Source: Nonomuraea turcica
Lineage (GTDB): Bacteria > Actinomycetota > Actinomycetes > Streptosporangiales > Streptosporangiaceae
Direction: 5' to 3'
Assembly (NCBI RefSeq): GCF_030718205.1
Contig: NZ_JAUZQF010000009.1
Coordinates: forward strand, 62,001 to 126,000
DNA: 64,000 bases
Under the pieces are notes generated by a model that was given only the letters and a program-made list of their open reading frames with translations, was not told the DNA's origin and did not search any database. How positions within the stretch are numbered: position 1 is the stretch's first letter; each line of letters opens with the position of its first letter. Of this stretch, positions 32,116-40,218 are shown in pieces. Position numbers and translations under genes: made by a program.

Positions 32116-32717
32116 ACGGGCTCACCGGCGCGTACGTCCCCGGCGCCTCCCCGCTGCACCGGCTGCCCGCCGGCGCCAAGCTGGCCGGGCTGGCACTCGC
32201 GTGCACGGTGCTGGTGCTGCTGCGCACGCCGCCCGCCCTGGCGGGCGCGGCGGCCGTCGTGGCCGGGCTCTATGCGGTGTCGCGGGTGGGGGTGGCGGCG
32301 GCCTGGGCGCAGGTACGCCCGGTCCGCTGGTTCGCGGTGGCGCTGTTCGGCATGCAGTGGATCTTCGTGGACCTTTCGGGCGCGGCCACCACGACCCTGC
32401 GCGTGGTGCTCGCGGTCGCGCTGGCCGGCCTGGTCACGATCACCACCCGCACGTCGGCCATGATGGCCGCGCTGGAACGGTGCCTGGCGCCGGCCAGGTT
32501 CGCCGGGCTGGACCCGTTCCGGCTGTCGTTGCTGCTGTCGCTGACCGTGCGCAGCGTGCCCGTCATGGCCGGGCTGGCCGCCCGCGTGCGGGAGGCCCAG
32601 CGGGCCAGGGGCGTCGAGCGCAGCCTGCGGGCCTTCGCGGTGCCGATGGTGGTCAGCGCGTTGCGGCATGCCGACGCGCTCGGCGAGGCGCTCAGCGCCC
32701 GAGGTCTGGATGACTGA
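32112..32717 (+). CDS. ecfT: Energy-coupling factor transmembrane protein EcfT (BioN)
   Basis: A 201-residue membrane scaffold joining the ATPases to BioY. It has about five helices and the paired coupling motifs AQRARG and ALSARG near residues 162 and 196, which dock to the ATPases. The GTG start overlaps the ecfA stop (GTGA). It is the last gene of the operon; the ArsR gene follows 51 nt later with its own operator. Confidence 0.9.
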   Translation: MNGLTGAYVPGASPLHRLPAGAKLAGLALACTVLVLLRTPPALAGAAAVVAGLYAVSRVGVAAAWAQVRPVRWFAVALFGMQWIFVDLSGAATTTLRVVLAVALAGLVTITTRTSAMMAALERCLAPARFAGLDPFRLSLLLSLTVRSVPVMAGLAARVREAQRARGVERSLRAFAVPMVVSALRHADALGEALSARGLDD

Positions 32718-32733
32718 CCTCCTATCCCAGGCT

Positions 32734-32752
32734 TGACTTATATAAGCAGTCA
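32734..32752. promoter_or_regulatory. ArsR-type operator before arsR at 32769
   Basis: TGACT-TATATAAGC-AGTCA, with a perfect inner palindrome CTTATATAAG (32738-32747), lies 16 nt upstream of the ArsR start. It includes a TTGACT -35-like hexamer at 32733-32738. AT-rich dyads of this kind over promoters are typical ArsR sites. Confidence 0.6.
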
Positions 32753-32768
32753 CTGAAAGGCTGATGCC

Positions 32769-33119
32769 GTGCACGCATTCGACGTTCTCGGCGACCCTGT
32801 CCGGCGCCGGATCCTCGAGCTGCTGGCCGACGGCGAGCAGAGCTCTGGTGAGCTCACCGCCGTCATCCAGCGCGAGTTCGGGATCTCCCAGCCGGCCGTC
32901 TCGCAGCACCTGCGGGTGCTGCGCGACAACGGGTTCGCCAGCGTGCGGGCCCAGGGCACGCGGCGCCTCTACGCCGTCGAGCCAGGGCCGCTGCAGGAGA
33001 TCGACGCATGGCTGGAGCTCTTCCGCGGCTTCTGGACGCAGCGCCTGGACGCGCTGACCACGGAGCTGGCTCGCGGCAAGCGCGAACGCCGCATGACAGG
33101 CGAGACGAAGGACACCTGA
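32769..33119 (+). CDS. ArsR-family regulator
   Basis: A 116-residue winged-helix protein beginning HAFDVLGDPVRRRILELLADGEQSSGEL, with the recognition helix SQPAVSQHLRVLRDNGF. It has no metal-binding cysteines and belongs to the group that is co-transcribed with SRPBCC proteins. The GTG start is preceded by AAAGG. Its stop shares a base with the ATG of the SRPBCC gene, so they form a two-gene operon, with the SRPBCC protein perhaps sensing or binding the inducer. Confidence 0.88.
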   Translation: MHAFDVLGDPVRRRILELLADGEQSSGELTAVIQREFGISQPAVSQHLRVLRDNGFASVRAQGTRRLYAVEPGPLQEIDAWLELFRGFWTQRLDALTTELARGKRERRMTGETKDT

Positions 33120-33736
33120 TGGACTTGCTTGACGAGATCACCCGGGCGCACCGCGAACTGCTCGACGGCGAGCGCAAGGTCATCACCTTGCGACGGCGTT
33201 ATGACGCCGACGTCGAGGACGTGTGGGATGCCTGCACCAACGCCGAGCGCCTGAGCCGCTGGTTCCTGCCCGTGACCGGGGACCTGCAGCTGGGCGGGAA
33301 ATACCAGTTCGAGGGCAACGCGGGCGGCGAGATCCTGCGGTGCGAGCCGCCTCGTCTGCTGAAGGTCAGCTGGCTGTTCGGCGACAACCCCGGCTTCTCC
33401 GAGGTGGAGGTGCACCTGTCCGCCGAGGACGACGGCACCCTGTTCGAGCTGCGCCACACCGCCGAGGTTCCGCCCGAGTTCTGGGCGATGGGTGGTCCCG
33501 GGTCGGTCGGGGTGGGCTGGGACCTCGGGCTGCTGGGCCTGAGCCTGCACCTGGCGGGCCTGCCGCAGTTCGACGAGAACACCTTCCACCTGACCGACGA
33601 GGGCCGGCGCGTCATCATCGAAAGCAGCCAGGCGTGGGGCCGGGCCTACGAGGCCGCGGGCGCCCCGCCAGACCAGGTCGCCGCCGCCGTCGCCAGCACC
33701 ACCGCCTTCTACGCTCCCGAAGGGGAGTCGTCCTGA
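33119..33736 (+). CDS. SRPBCC (AHSA1/START-like) protein
   Basis: A 205-residue START-like fold that encloses a hydrophobic ligand cavity. The pattern ADVEDVWDACTNAERLSRWFLPVTGDLQLGGKYQFEGNAGGEIL is the AHSA1 signature. Residues 145-205 add a helical extension rich in Gln/Ala. It is translationally coupled to the ArsR gene. These pairs are widespread in actinobacteria, but their ligand is not known. Confidence 0.87.
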   Translation: MDLLDEITRAHRELLDGERKVITLRRRYDADVEDVWDACTNAERLSRWFLPVTGDLQLGGKYQFEGNAGGEILRCEPPRLLKVSWLFGDNPGFSEVEVHLSAEDDGTLFELRHTAEVPPEFWAMGGPGSVGVGWDLGLLGLSLHLAGLPQFDENTFHLTDEGRRVIIESSQAWGRAYEAAGAPPDQVAAAVASTTAFYAPEGESS

Positions 33737-33811
33737 CGACGCTGGACCGTCCACATCGCCCGCCTGGGGCTCCGAGGTGAGATCGAGCACGCCACGTTCG
33801 GGCCTCCCTGA

Positions 33812-33847
33812 GTACAGTGGTGAGTGAATGCTTACTCACCACTGTAC
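33812..33847. promoter_or_regulatory. 36-bp palindromic operator
   Basis: Perfect 14-bp arms GTACAGTGGTGAGT (33812-33825) and ACTCACCACTGTAC (33834-33847) flank an 8-bp centre. The element lies 15 bp before the NmrA-like gene. Its inner part, TGAGT-GAATGCTT-ACTCA, has the look of a TetR-family site. No TetR gene is adjacent, so the repressor must be encoded elsewhere, or the neighbouring ArsR protein uses it. Confidence 0.75.
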
Positions 33848-33862
33848 GGAAGGGGAAAGCTC

Positions 33863-34501
33863 ATGAGGCTCGTCGTTTTCGGCGCCACGGGCGGCATCGG
33901 GCTGGAGGTGGTCCGCCAAGGTCTCGACCTGGCCCATGAGATCACCGCCGTCGTGCGCTCGGCGTCCCGGCTGCCCGCCGAGCTGCATGCGCGGCTCGAC
34001 GTCGTCGAGGCCGACGTGATGGACCCCGACGCCATCACGCCGGCGGTCAAGGGCCGCGACGCCGTGATCACCGCGATCGGCCCGCGCGGACGCGACGCGA
34101 CCACCGTCCACGCCGACAGCGTCGCCTCCATCATCAAGGCCATGCGGCGGGCGGGGGTGCGGCGGCTGCTGACGGTGGGCGCGAGTGGCATGGTGGCCGA
34201 CGCGGGCGACGGCCCGCTCACCCGGTACGTGCTCAAGCCCCTCATCGTGCAGCGGCTGTTGAGGCAGTCCTTCGCCGACCTGGCCGCGTCCGAGGAGCTG
34301 GTGCGGGCCGCCGATCTGGACTGGACCATCGTGCGGCCCTCGCGGCTGACGAACGCCGGCCGTACCAACCGCTATCGCACCGCCAGGGACCTCAGCGTGC
34401 GGGGCGGCATGAGCACCACCCGCGCCGACGTGGCCGACTGCATGCTGGAGCTGATCGGCGACCGCACGTCGGTGCGGCACGTCATCTCGGTGGCATCCTA
34501 G
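33863..34501 (+). CDS. NAD(P)-binding NmrA/YwnB-like oxidoreductase
   Basis: A 212-residue Rossmann protein with RLVVFGATGGIGLEVV at the N-terminus and the later DWTIVRPSRLTNAG motif typical of flavin-reductase-like NmrA proteins (biliverdin IX beta reductase-like). A GGAAGGGGAAAG ribosome site precedes the ATG at 33863. Expression is probably governed by the 36-bp palindrome immediately upstream. It differs from the NmrA-like gene at 2149, with only general family likeness. Confidence 0.85.
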   Translation: MRLVVFGATGGIGLEVVRQGLDLAHEITAVVRSASRLPAELHARLDVVEADVMDPDAITPAVKGRDAVITAIGPRGRDATTVHADSVASIIKAMRRAGVRRLLTVGASGMVADAGDGPLTRYVLKPLIVQRLLRQSFADLAASEELVRAADLDWTIVRPSRLTNAGRTNRYRTARDLSVRGGMSTTRADVADCMLELIGDRTSVRHVISVAS

Positions 34502-34507
34502 GGCCGC

Positions 34508-34840
34508 TCAGGCGCGCGGCGCGTACATGATGACGGCGACGCCGGCCAGGCAGATCAGTGCGCCGATGACGTCCCAGCGGTCGGGGCGGAAGCCGTCGGC
34601 GACCATGCCCCAGGCCAGGGAGCCCGCGACGAAGACGCCGCCGTAGGCGGCCAGGACGCGGCCGAAGTTCGGGTCGGGCTGGAAAGTGGCGACGAAGCCG
34701 TAGGCCGCCAGGGCCAGGATGCCGGCGCCGATCCACAGCAGGCCGCGCTGCTCACGCCAGCCCTGCCAGACCAGCCAGGCGCCGCCGATCTCGGCGAGGG
34801 CGGCCAGGACGAACAGGGCGATCGAGCGCAGCACGGTCAT
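34508..34840 (-). CDS. YnfA/UPF0060-family small membrane protein
   Basis: A 110-residue protein with four membrane helices, including the family pattern AALAEIGGAWLVWQGWRE and PDPNFGRVLAAYGGVFVAGSL. The UPF0060 family is related to small multidrug resistance exporters, and YnfA proteins have been linked to drug efflux. It converges with the NmrA-like gene. Nothing is unusual about length or composition. Confidence 0.9.
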   Translation of the reverse strand: MTVLRSIALFVLAALAEIGGAWLVWQGWREQRGLLWIGAGILALAAYGFVATFQPDPNFGRVLAAYGGVFVAGSLAWGMVADGFRPDRWDVIGALICLAGVAVIMYAPRA

Positions 34841-34861
34841 GGGGATGACTTTAAGGGCCGA

Positions 34862-35236
34862 TCACCTCACGGGCTGATCAGACTCAGGCAGGTCGGCCCA
34901 GCGACCGCCGGCTTTGGCGCGCTCGACCGCCGCCAGGCCCGGCGGGCGCATCCGGCCCTCGCGCTGCAGGCGCTCGACGCGGGCGATGTTGGGCCGGGAC
35001 CACGGGCTGCGCGCACGTCGCGGGCTGAAGCGCTGCAGGTAGGTCGCCGCGTCGCGGGAGCGCGCCTGGCCGTCGATCCAGCCGTAGCACAGCGCCTCCT
35101 CCAAGGCTTGTCCGTACGTGAGGGTCGTCGGCTCGGTGGTGCCCTTCTTGGCGATCACCAGCCACACCTCGCTCTCGCAGTCGTGGTGGCCGGCCAGCCA
35201 GTCCCGCCACGCGGCGGCGTCGGTGAAGAGGTTCAT
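34862..35236 (-). CDS. YdeI/OmpD-associated-like protein
   Basis: A 124-residue protein of the YdeI family, with the conserved WLVIAKKG, LTYGQALEEALCYGWIDGQ and QRFSPRRARSPWSRPNI segments. Family members are linked to antimicrobial-peptide or bacteriocin tolerance, but the biochemical activity is not known. Start 35236 is set by GGAGG 9 nt upstream. It is divergent from a WYL-domain regulator and shares with it a 49-bp palindromic leader that contains both ribosome sites. Confidence 0.85.
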   Translation of the reverse strand: MNLFTDAAAWRDWLAGHHDCESEVWLVIAKKGTTEPTTLTYGQALEEALCYGWIDGQARSRDAATYLQRFSPRRARSPWSRPNIARVERLQREGRMRPPGLAAVERAKAGGRWADLPESDQPVR

Positions 35237-35243
35237 GACCTGT

Positions 35244-35292
35244 ATCCTCCCAAACAAAGCGCTCATCAATTGAGCACTTTGTTTGGGAGGAT
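35244..35292. promoter_or_regulatory. 49-bp near-perfect palindrome spanning a divergent leader
   Basis: Perfect 16-bp arms ATCCTCCCAAACAAAG (35244-35259) and CTTTGTTTGGGAGGAT (35277-35292) surround a 17-bp centre that is itself dyadic (GCTCA at 35261-35265, TGAGC at 35271-35275). Each arm supplies the GGAGGAT ribosome site of one flanking gene (YdeI-like left, WYL regulator right). It is likely the operator of the WYL regulator. RNA from either gene would also have its ribosome site inside a repeat arm. Confidence 0.8.
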
Positions 35293-35298
35293 GGGGGC

Positions 35299-36243
35299 AT
35301 GCGTGCCGATCGTCTCGTAGCCGCCCTGCTGCTGCTCCAGGCCCGGGGCCGGGTGACCGCCGCGGAGCTGGCCGAGGAGCTGGAGATCTCCGTCGCCACC
35401 GCCCGCCGCGATCTGGAGGCGTTGTCGGCCGCGGGTATCCCCGTGTATCCGCAGCAGGGCCGCGGCGGCGGGTGGCAGCTCATCGGCGGCGCCCGTACCG
35501 ATCTCAGCGGTTTGACCGCGGCCGAGGCCCGGGCGTTGTTCCTGCTGCTGGGCCCGGCGACGACCGCCGCGGCCCCGCTGACGTCGGCGCTGCGCAAGCT
35601 GATGCGGGCCCTGCCCGCGACGTTCCGCGCCGACGCCGAGGCCGCGGCCCGGGCTGTGGTGTCGGACTCGGCACGGTGGGGCGAGGTCGGCAGGCAGCTG
35701 CCCGCTCTGGTCGAGGACCTGCAGGGCGCCGTCGTGGGCAGGCGGAAGGTCCGGCTGGCCTACACCAGCAGGGGCGGCGGCTCGACGGAGCGGCTGGTGG
35801 ATCCGCTGGGGCTGGTCGACAAGGACGGTGTGTGGTATCTGCTGGCCGGCACCGAGAGCGGGCGGCGCACGTTCCGCGTCGACCGGGTCGCCGGCGCCGA
35901 GGTGACGGACCTGCCGGCCGAGCGGCCTGATGACTTCGACCTGTCGGCGGAGTGGGAGCGGGTCGTCGACGAGGTCGAGCGGCGGCGTTCGCTGGTCTCG
36001 GCGGTGGTGCTGGTTCACGACCGGCACGTGCGGGTGCTGCGCGATCAGTTCGGCCGCCATTGCGAGGTGCTCGGTCAGGAGGCCGGCGGCCGGACTCGCG
36101 TGCGGGTGGCCGCGCCGATGGCGTTGTCGATCGCCGAGCATCTGGCCGGGTGGGGCGCCCAGGTCGAAGTGGTGGAGCCGGAGCAGGTCCGCGCCGAGCT
36201 GGCCAGGATCGGCGCGGAGCTGGTCGCGCGTTACGCCTCCTGA
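35299..36243 (+). CDS. WYL-domain transcriptional regulator (YafY/PafBC-like)
   Basis: A 314-residue regulator with an N-terminal HTH_11/DeoR-like helix-turn-helix (RGRVTAAELAEELEISVATARRDLEALSAAGIPVYP), a helical linker, then a WYL domain (about 145-215, with VWYLLAGTESGRRTFRVDRV) and a WCX C-terminal domain. WYL proteins in actinobacteria respond to nucleic-acid ligands, DNA damage or defence signals. It probably controls itself and the divergent YdeI gene through the large palindrome. Its last codons overlap the convergent SWIM gene by 13 nt. Confidence 0.9.
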   Translation: MRADRLVAALLLLQARGRVTAAELAEELEISVATARRDLEALSAAGIPVYPQQGRGGGWQLIGGARTDLSGLTAAEARALFLLLGPATTAAAPLTSALRKLMRALPATFRADAEAAARAVVSDSARWGEVGRQLPALVEDLQGAVVGRRKVRLAYTSRGGGSTERLVDPLGLVDKDGVWYLLAGTESGRRTFRVDRVAGAEVTDLPAERPDDFDLSAEWERVVDEVERRRSLVSAVVLVHDRHVRVLRDQFGRHCEVLGQEAGGRTRVRVAAPMALSIAEHLAGWGAQVEVVEPEQVRAELARIGAELVARYAS

Positions 36244-37358
36244 GCGTGGTGGGTGAGCGCCGAGGGGTCGCGTTCGGGCGGGCCGGCGGGCCACCAGTGG
36301 CCGTCTCGTTCGACGAAGGGGTACCAGCGTCCGTCGCGGCCGTAGCGCAGTTGCAGGGAGCCGAGGGTCCAGCGGTTGCGCCACGCCTCGATCGCGGGCG
36401 GCCGCTCGCCTTCCCAGCCGGCCTCCAGCAGCGTCCGCGCCCTGGCCAGCTCCCGGCGGGGCGGCGTCCAGGCCGATTCCAGCACCTCCAGGCCGTCGGC
36501 GCCGCCCTGGCGCCAGGCCGCCACGGCGGTTTCGAGGCCGAGGTCGAGGTCGTGGTCGGCGGCCAGGCGTACCCGGTCCTGGTATTCGGTCAGCTCCGGG
36601 AGGCGGCCACGGACCAGCAGCTCGCGGGCGCGGGAGGCGGCGGAGGTGGCCAGCATCCGCAGCGCGGCTACATCCACGCCGGCCCCCGGCTCCAGGGCGG
36701 GCGGCGAGAAGGGGACGTCGCAGGGGGGCGGCTCGGGCAGCGGCGGCACGCCTGCCGCGAACGCCTGCGCCGCCGCCACCCCGCGCGCGGCCTCGGCGGT
36801 GTCGGGGGCGTCGCGCCGCTGGAGCGCCTCGATCAGCTGCCGTTCGCCGCGTCCCCGCATCAGTAGCAGCACGAACGGGTCGGCGTCCAGCAGCCAGGAG
36901 GCCTGGTAGCACAGCGCGGCCGCGTGCTGGCACGGGTGGCCCCAGTCGGGGCAGGAGCACTCCGGCTCCAGGTCGCCGACGGCGGGCAGCAGCGGCACGG
37001 CGGCGTCCTCGGCGGCCTCGACCAGCTCGTGCGGCATGTCGCGGTCGAGCAGCGCGGCGATGTGCCCGCTCTTGGCGGCGACCTGGTCCCAGAAGCGCTC
37101 CCACTCGTCGTCGGTGAGCTGCTCGACGCGTACGACGGTGTCGTACTCGCTGTCGGCCACGGCGGCGATGCGCCCGGGGCTGACGGTGATGGGGCCGAGC
37201 AGACCGGTCTTGGCGTACGCGCGGCCCTTGCGCAGCAGGCCCTGGTCGAGCGAGGTGTCCTCCAAGGCTTTGATCCAGGCGCGGCCCCACCAGGTGGTGG
37301 CGAAGCGGGCCCCGGCGCGCTGCGGCGGGAAGGCGGCGAATCCGCGTACGGCGTTCAT
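36231..37358 (-). CDS. SWIM zinc-finger protein
   Basis: A 375-residue protein with the SWIM signature CSCPDWGHPCQH (about residues 134-145) and the conserved N-terminal FATTWWGRAWIKALE. The remainder is Leu/Ala-rich and helical, with a C-terminal GRDGRWYPFVERDGHWWPAGPP motif. SWIM proteins of this type are regularly encoded next to SNF2 ATPases, and here it starts within the stop of the SNF2 gene (4-nt overlap). They probably act together on DNA or nucleoprotein, but the biological task is not known. Confidence 0.87.
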   Translation of the reverse strand: MNAVRGFAAFPPQRAGARFATTWWGRAWIKALEDTSLDQGLLRKGRAYAKTGLLGPITVSPGRIAAVADSEYDTVVRVEQLTDDEWERFWDQVAAKSGHIAALLDRDMPHELVEAAEDAAVPLLPAVGDLEPECSCPDWGHPCQHAAALCYQASWLLDADPFVLLLMRGRGERQLIEALQRRDAPDTAEAARGVAAAQAFAAGVPPLPEPPPCDVPFSPPALEPGAGVDVAALRMLATSAASRARELLVRGRLPELTEYQDRVRLAADHDLDLGLETAVAAWRQGGADGLEVLESAWTPPRRELARARTLLEAGWEGERPPAIEAWRNRWTLGSLQLRYGRDGRWYPFVERDGHWWPAGPPERDPSALTHHAQEA

Positions 37359-40117
37359 CTCAGCTCCACGAGTGCGGCCAGTTCGGCGTCGGTCAGCTCG
37401 GTGAAGGCGCCCTCGCCCGAGGCGAGCACGGCCTCGGCGAGCGAGCGTTTAGCGGCCAGCATCTGGGCGACGCGGTCCTCGATCGTGCCCTCGGCGATGA
37501 GCCGGTGCACCTGGACGGGGCGCGTCTGGCCGATGCGGTAGGCGCGGTCGGTGGCCTGGTCCTCCACGGCGGGGTTCCACCAGCGGTCGTAGTGGATCAC
37601 GTGGTCGGCGCGGGTGAGGTTCAGCCCGGTGCCGGCGGCCTTGAGCGACAGCAGGAACACCGGCGCCTGGCCGTCCTGGAAGCGGCGGACCATCTCCTCG
37701 CGGCGGGCGACGGGGGTGCCGCCGTGCAGCAGCTGGGTGGGCACACCGCGGTCGGTCAGGTGGGTGTCGAGGAGGCGGGCCATGGCGACGTACTGGGTGA
37801 AGATGAGCACGGCGCCGTCCTCGGCGACGATGGTGTCGACGAGCTCGTCGAGCAGCTCCAGCTTGCCGGAGCGGCCGGCCAGCCTGGGGGTGCTTTCGTG
37901 CAGGTAATGGGCGGGGTGGTTGCAGATTTGCTTGAGCCCGGTCAGCAGCTTGACGATCAGGCCGCGCCGGGCCATGCCCTTCGCGTTCGCGATCTGCGCC
38001 ATGATCTCCCGCACGACGGCCTCGTACAGGCCGGCCTGCTCGGGGGTGAGCGCGACCGGCCGGTCGGTCTCGGTCTTGGGCGGCAGCTCGGGCGCGATGC
38101 CGGGGTCGCTCTTGCGGCGGCGCAGCAGGAACGGCCCCACCAGCCGCGACAGGCGGGCGGCCGCCTCGCTGTCGCCAGACTCGACGGGTTTGGCCCATCG
38201 CGCCCGGAACCGGGCCAGGGGGCCGAGCAGTCCCGGTGTGGTCCAGTCGAGGATGGCCCACAGGTCCGTCAGGTTGTTCTCGACGGGGGTGCCGGTCAGC
38301 GCGACGCGGGCGGCGGCGGGGATCTCCCGCAGCGCCTTGGCGGTGCCGGAGGCCGGGTTCTTGACGTGCTGCGCCTCGTCGGCGACGAGCAGGCCCCACG
38401 GGTGCGCGCCCAGCCGGGCCGCGTCGAGCCGCATCGTGCCGTACGTGGTCAGGACGAATCCCTCGTCGGCCAGCGTGCGGCCGGCGCCGTGGAAGCGGCG
38501 TACCGGTACGCCGGGCGCGAACCTGGCGATCTCCCGTTCCCAGTTGCCCAGCAGCGACGCCGGGCATACCACCAGCGTCGGTCCGCTGTTCCTGTGCAGG
38601 TGGAGGGCGATCAGGGTGATGGTCTTGCCCAGGCCCATGTCGTCGGCCAGGCAGCCGCCGAGCCCGAGCGAGGTCATCCTGGCCAGCCAGCGCAGCCCGT
38701 GCAGCTGGTAGTCCCGCAGTGTGGCGGCCAGCCCGTCCGGCGGGCCGGTCTCCTCCGGTTCAGCCAGCCGGTCGCGCAGCTCGCGCAGCCAGGCGGTGGG
38801 CTCGACGGGCACCTGCTCGCCCTCGACCTCGACCGACCCGGTCAGCGCGGCGCCGAGCGCCTCCAGCCCGGTCAGCGGCTTGAGGTCGCGCTGGCGGGCC
38901 TTGCGGGCCAGGTCGGGGTCGATCAGCACCCACTGGTCGCGCAGCCGCACGACGGGCCGGTGCGCCTCGGCCAGCCGGTCCATCTCGGCCGCGGTCAGCC
39001 GCTGCCCGCCCAGGGCGAGCTGCCAGTTGAAGCTGGTCAGGTGGGGGCCGCTGAGGAAGGACGGCAGGTCGGAGGGCGCGGCGTCCCGCTCGCCGAGGAC
39101 GGCGGTGGCGGTCAGGCCGCGCACCAGCGACCTGGGCCAGTGGACCTCCACACCGGCCGCCGCCAGCCGCTGCGCGGCCCCGGCCAGCAGGTCCTCAACG
39201 TCTCCGTCGGACAGGGCGAGCTCGTCCGGCACCGCGCTGTCGAGCAGCTGTCCCAGCCGTGGCCAGGCGCGGGCGGCCCGCCGGATGGCGAGCGTGGCGT
39301 CGATCCTGGCCCGTGCCCCGAACCCGGGGTCCCTGCCCTGCCACAGCTCGGCCGCGTCGACCACCAGCGACGGATCGGCCAGGCTGTGCAGCTGGACCAC
39401 CGCGCGGAACTCGGCCGCCGCCATGTCGTCGTTGGTCTCCAGCCGCAGCGACAGGCGCACTCCGGCGTCGAGCCCGGCCGACACCTCCTCGGCCCAGCGG
39501 CGCAGGTGAGGCACTTTGACGGGTTTGACGGCGGCGTAGGCGGTGGTGCCGGTGGCGCGTACGGCGCCGGGCGAGCGGGGTATGGCGTCGGCGACGGCAT
39601 CGAGGAAGGCCCGCAGGAGGTTTTCCGCATCGGGCAACCAGAGCTCCATGGCATCCGGTGCTGCGGCGTCCGGTGCTGCGGCGTCCGGTGCTGCGGCGTC
39701 GGACGGTGCGGGCAGGGGGATGGCGCGGGCGGTGGCGGGCATGGCGGCGGCCAGGTCGCGGATGCGCTGCACGTCGGCCGCGTCCAAGGGGCCGGCGCGC
39801 CAGGAGTCGTGGTCGCCGGCCGTCACGCCGGGCAGGATGCGGCCGCGGGTGACGAGCTGGAGGGCGACCAGCGCGGCCGCACCCCAGAAGCGGGCGGCAG
39901 GATGGGCCTGCTCGTCCGTGCGCGCCCGGGCCAGTGCCGCCACCGCGGCCGCGACGGGCACGCGGGTGGCGGCGACCCGGCGGGCGCGTACGCTGCCGTC
40001 GTGCTGCTCGGCCACGGTCACGGCCTCGGCCCCTGCGGGGTCGAGGAAGCTCACGTGGCCGGACCTGGGCGGGTCGCCGGGTTCGAAAACTGCTGCGTGA
40101 CGGTACAGATCCAGCAT
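37355..40117 (-). CDS. SNF2-family DNA helicase/translocase
   Basis: A 920-residue protein with a long N-terminal bacterial SNF2-associated region (about 1-440) and a C-terminal SNF2 ATPase. Motif I is DDMGLGKTITL, motif II is DEAQ, motif III is LTGTPVEN, and motif VI is DRAYRIGQTRPV. Such proteins translocate on double-stranded DNA to remodel bound proteins. The ATG at 40117 is chosen because a TACACT -10 box and a 15-bp palindrome lie immediately upstream, giving a leaderless mRNA; the frame stays open to 40192. A DAAAP repeat interrupts the N-terminal region. It is coupled to the SWIM gene. Confidence 0.92.
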   Translation of the reverse strand: MLDLYRHAAVFEPGDPPRSGHVSFLDPAGAEAVTVAEQHDGSVRARRVAATRVPVAAAVAALARARTDEQAHPAARFWGAAALVALQLVTRGRILPGVTAGDHDSWRAGPLDAADVQRIRDLAAAMPATARAIPLPAPSDAAAPDAAAPDAAAPDAMELWLPDAENLLRAFLDAVADAIPRSPGAVRATGTTAYAAVKPVKVPHLRRWAEEVSAGLDAGVRLSLRLETNDDMAAAEFRAVVQLHSLADPSLVVDAAELWQGRDPGFGARARIDATLAIRRAARAWPRLGQLLDSAVPDELALSDGDVEDLLAGAAQRLAAAGVEVHWPRSLVRGLTATAVLGERDAAPSDLPSFLSGPHLTSFNWQLALGGQRLTAAEMDRLAEAHRPVVRLRDQWVLIDPDLARKARQRDLKPLTGLEALGAALTGSVEVEGEQVPVEPTAWLRELRDRLAEPEETGPPDGLAATLRDYQLHGLRWLARMTSLGLGGCLADDMGLGKTITLIALHLHRNSGPTLVVCPASLLGNWEREIARFAPGVPVRRFHGAGRTLADEGFVLTTYGTMRLDAARLGAHPWGLLVADEAQHVKNPASGTAKALREIPAAARVALTGTPVENNLTDLWAILDWTTPGLLGPLARFRARWAKPVESGDSEAAARLSRLVGPFLLRRRKSDPGIAPELPPKTETDRPVALTPEQAGLYEAVVREIMAQIANAKGMARRGLIVKLLTGLKQICNHPAHYLHESTPRLAGRSGKLELLDELVDTIVAEDGAVLIFTQYVAMARLLDTHLTDRGVPTQLLHGGTPVARREEMVRRFQDGQAPVFLLSLKAAGTGLNLTRADHVIHYDRWWNPAVEDQATDRAYRIGQTRPVQVHRLIAEGTIEDRVAQMLAAKRSLAEAVLASGEGAFTELTDAELAALVELR
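39654..39700. repeat. Three 15-bp tandem repeats inside the SNF2 gene
   Basis: The unit TCCGGTGCTGCGGCG is repeated three times in phase with the reading frame and encodes DAAAP repeats on the minus strand (about residues 140-155 from the ATG at 40117). The period is a multiple of three, so copy number could vary without breaking the gene. Confidence 0.8.
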
Positions 40118-40119
40118 GA

Positions 40120-40134
40120 CCGTACAGTGTACGG
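40120..40134. promoter_or_regulatory. 15-bp perfect palindrome at the SNF2 promoter
   Basis: CCGTACA-G-TGTACGG lies 2 bp before the SNF2 start codon and overlaps its TACACT -10 box (40131-40126). Any protein bound here would block the promoter. No dedicated regulator is adjacent apart from the WYL gene beyond the SWIM gene. Confidence 0.65.
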
Positions 40135-40218
40135 TACGAGAGAGGTGTGGTTTACCACAGTGCTGATCGGGCGCTCGCCTCATTCCGGGCATATCTGATC
40201 TTCCATAGCCTTGAGCCC

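Noticed and set aside
39654..39700. Possible CRISPR-like repeats
   Set aside because: Three direct 15-bp units without spacers, in phase inside a coding region.
37505..40198. 897-codon plus-strand ORF opposite the SNF2 gene
   Set aside because: Low-complexity Gly/Gln/Val translation with no motif; the minus strand has all helicase motifs.
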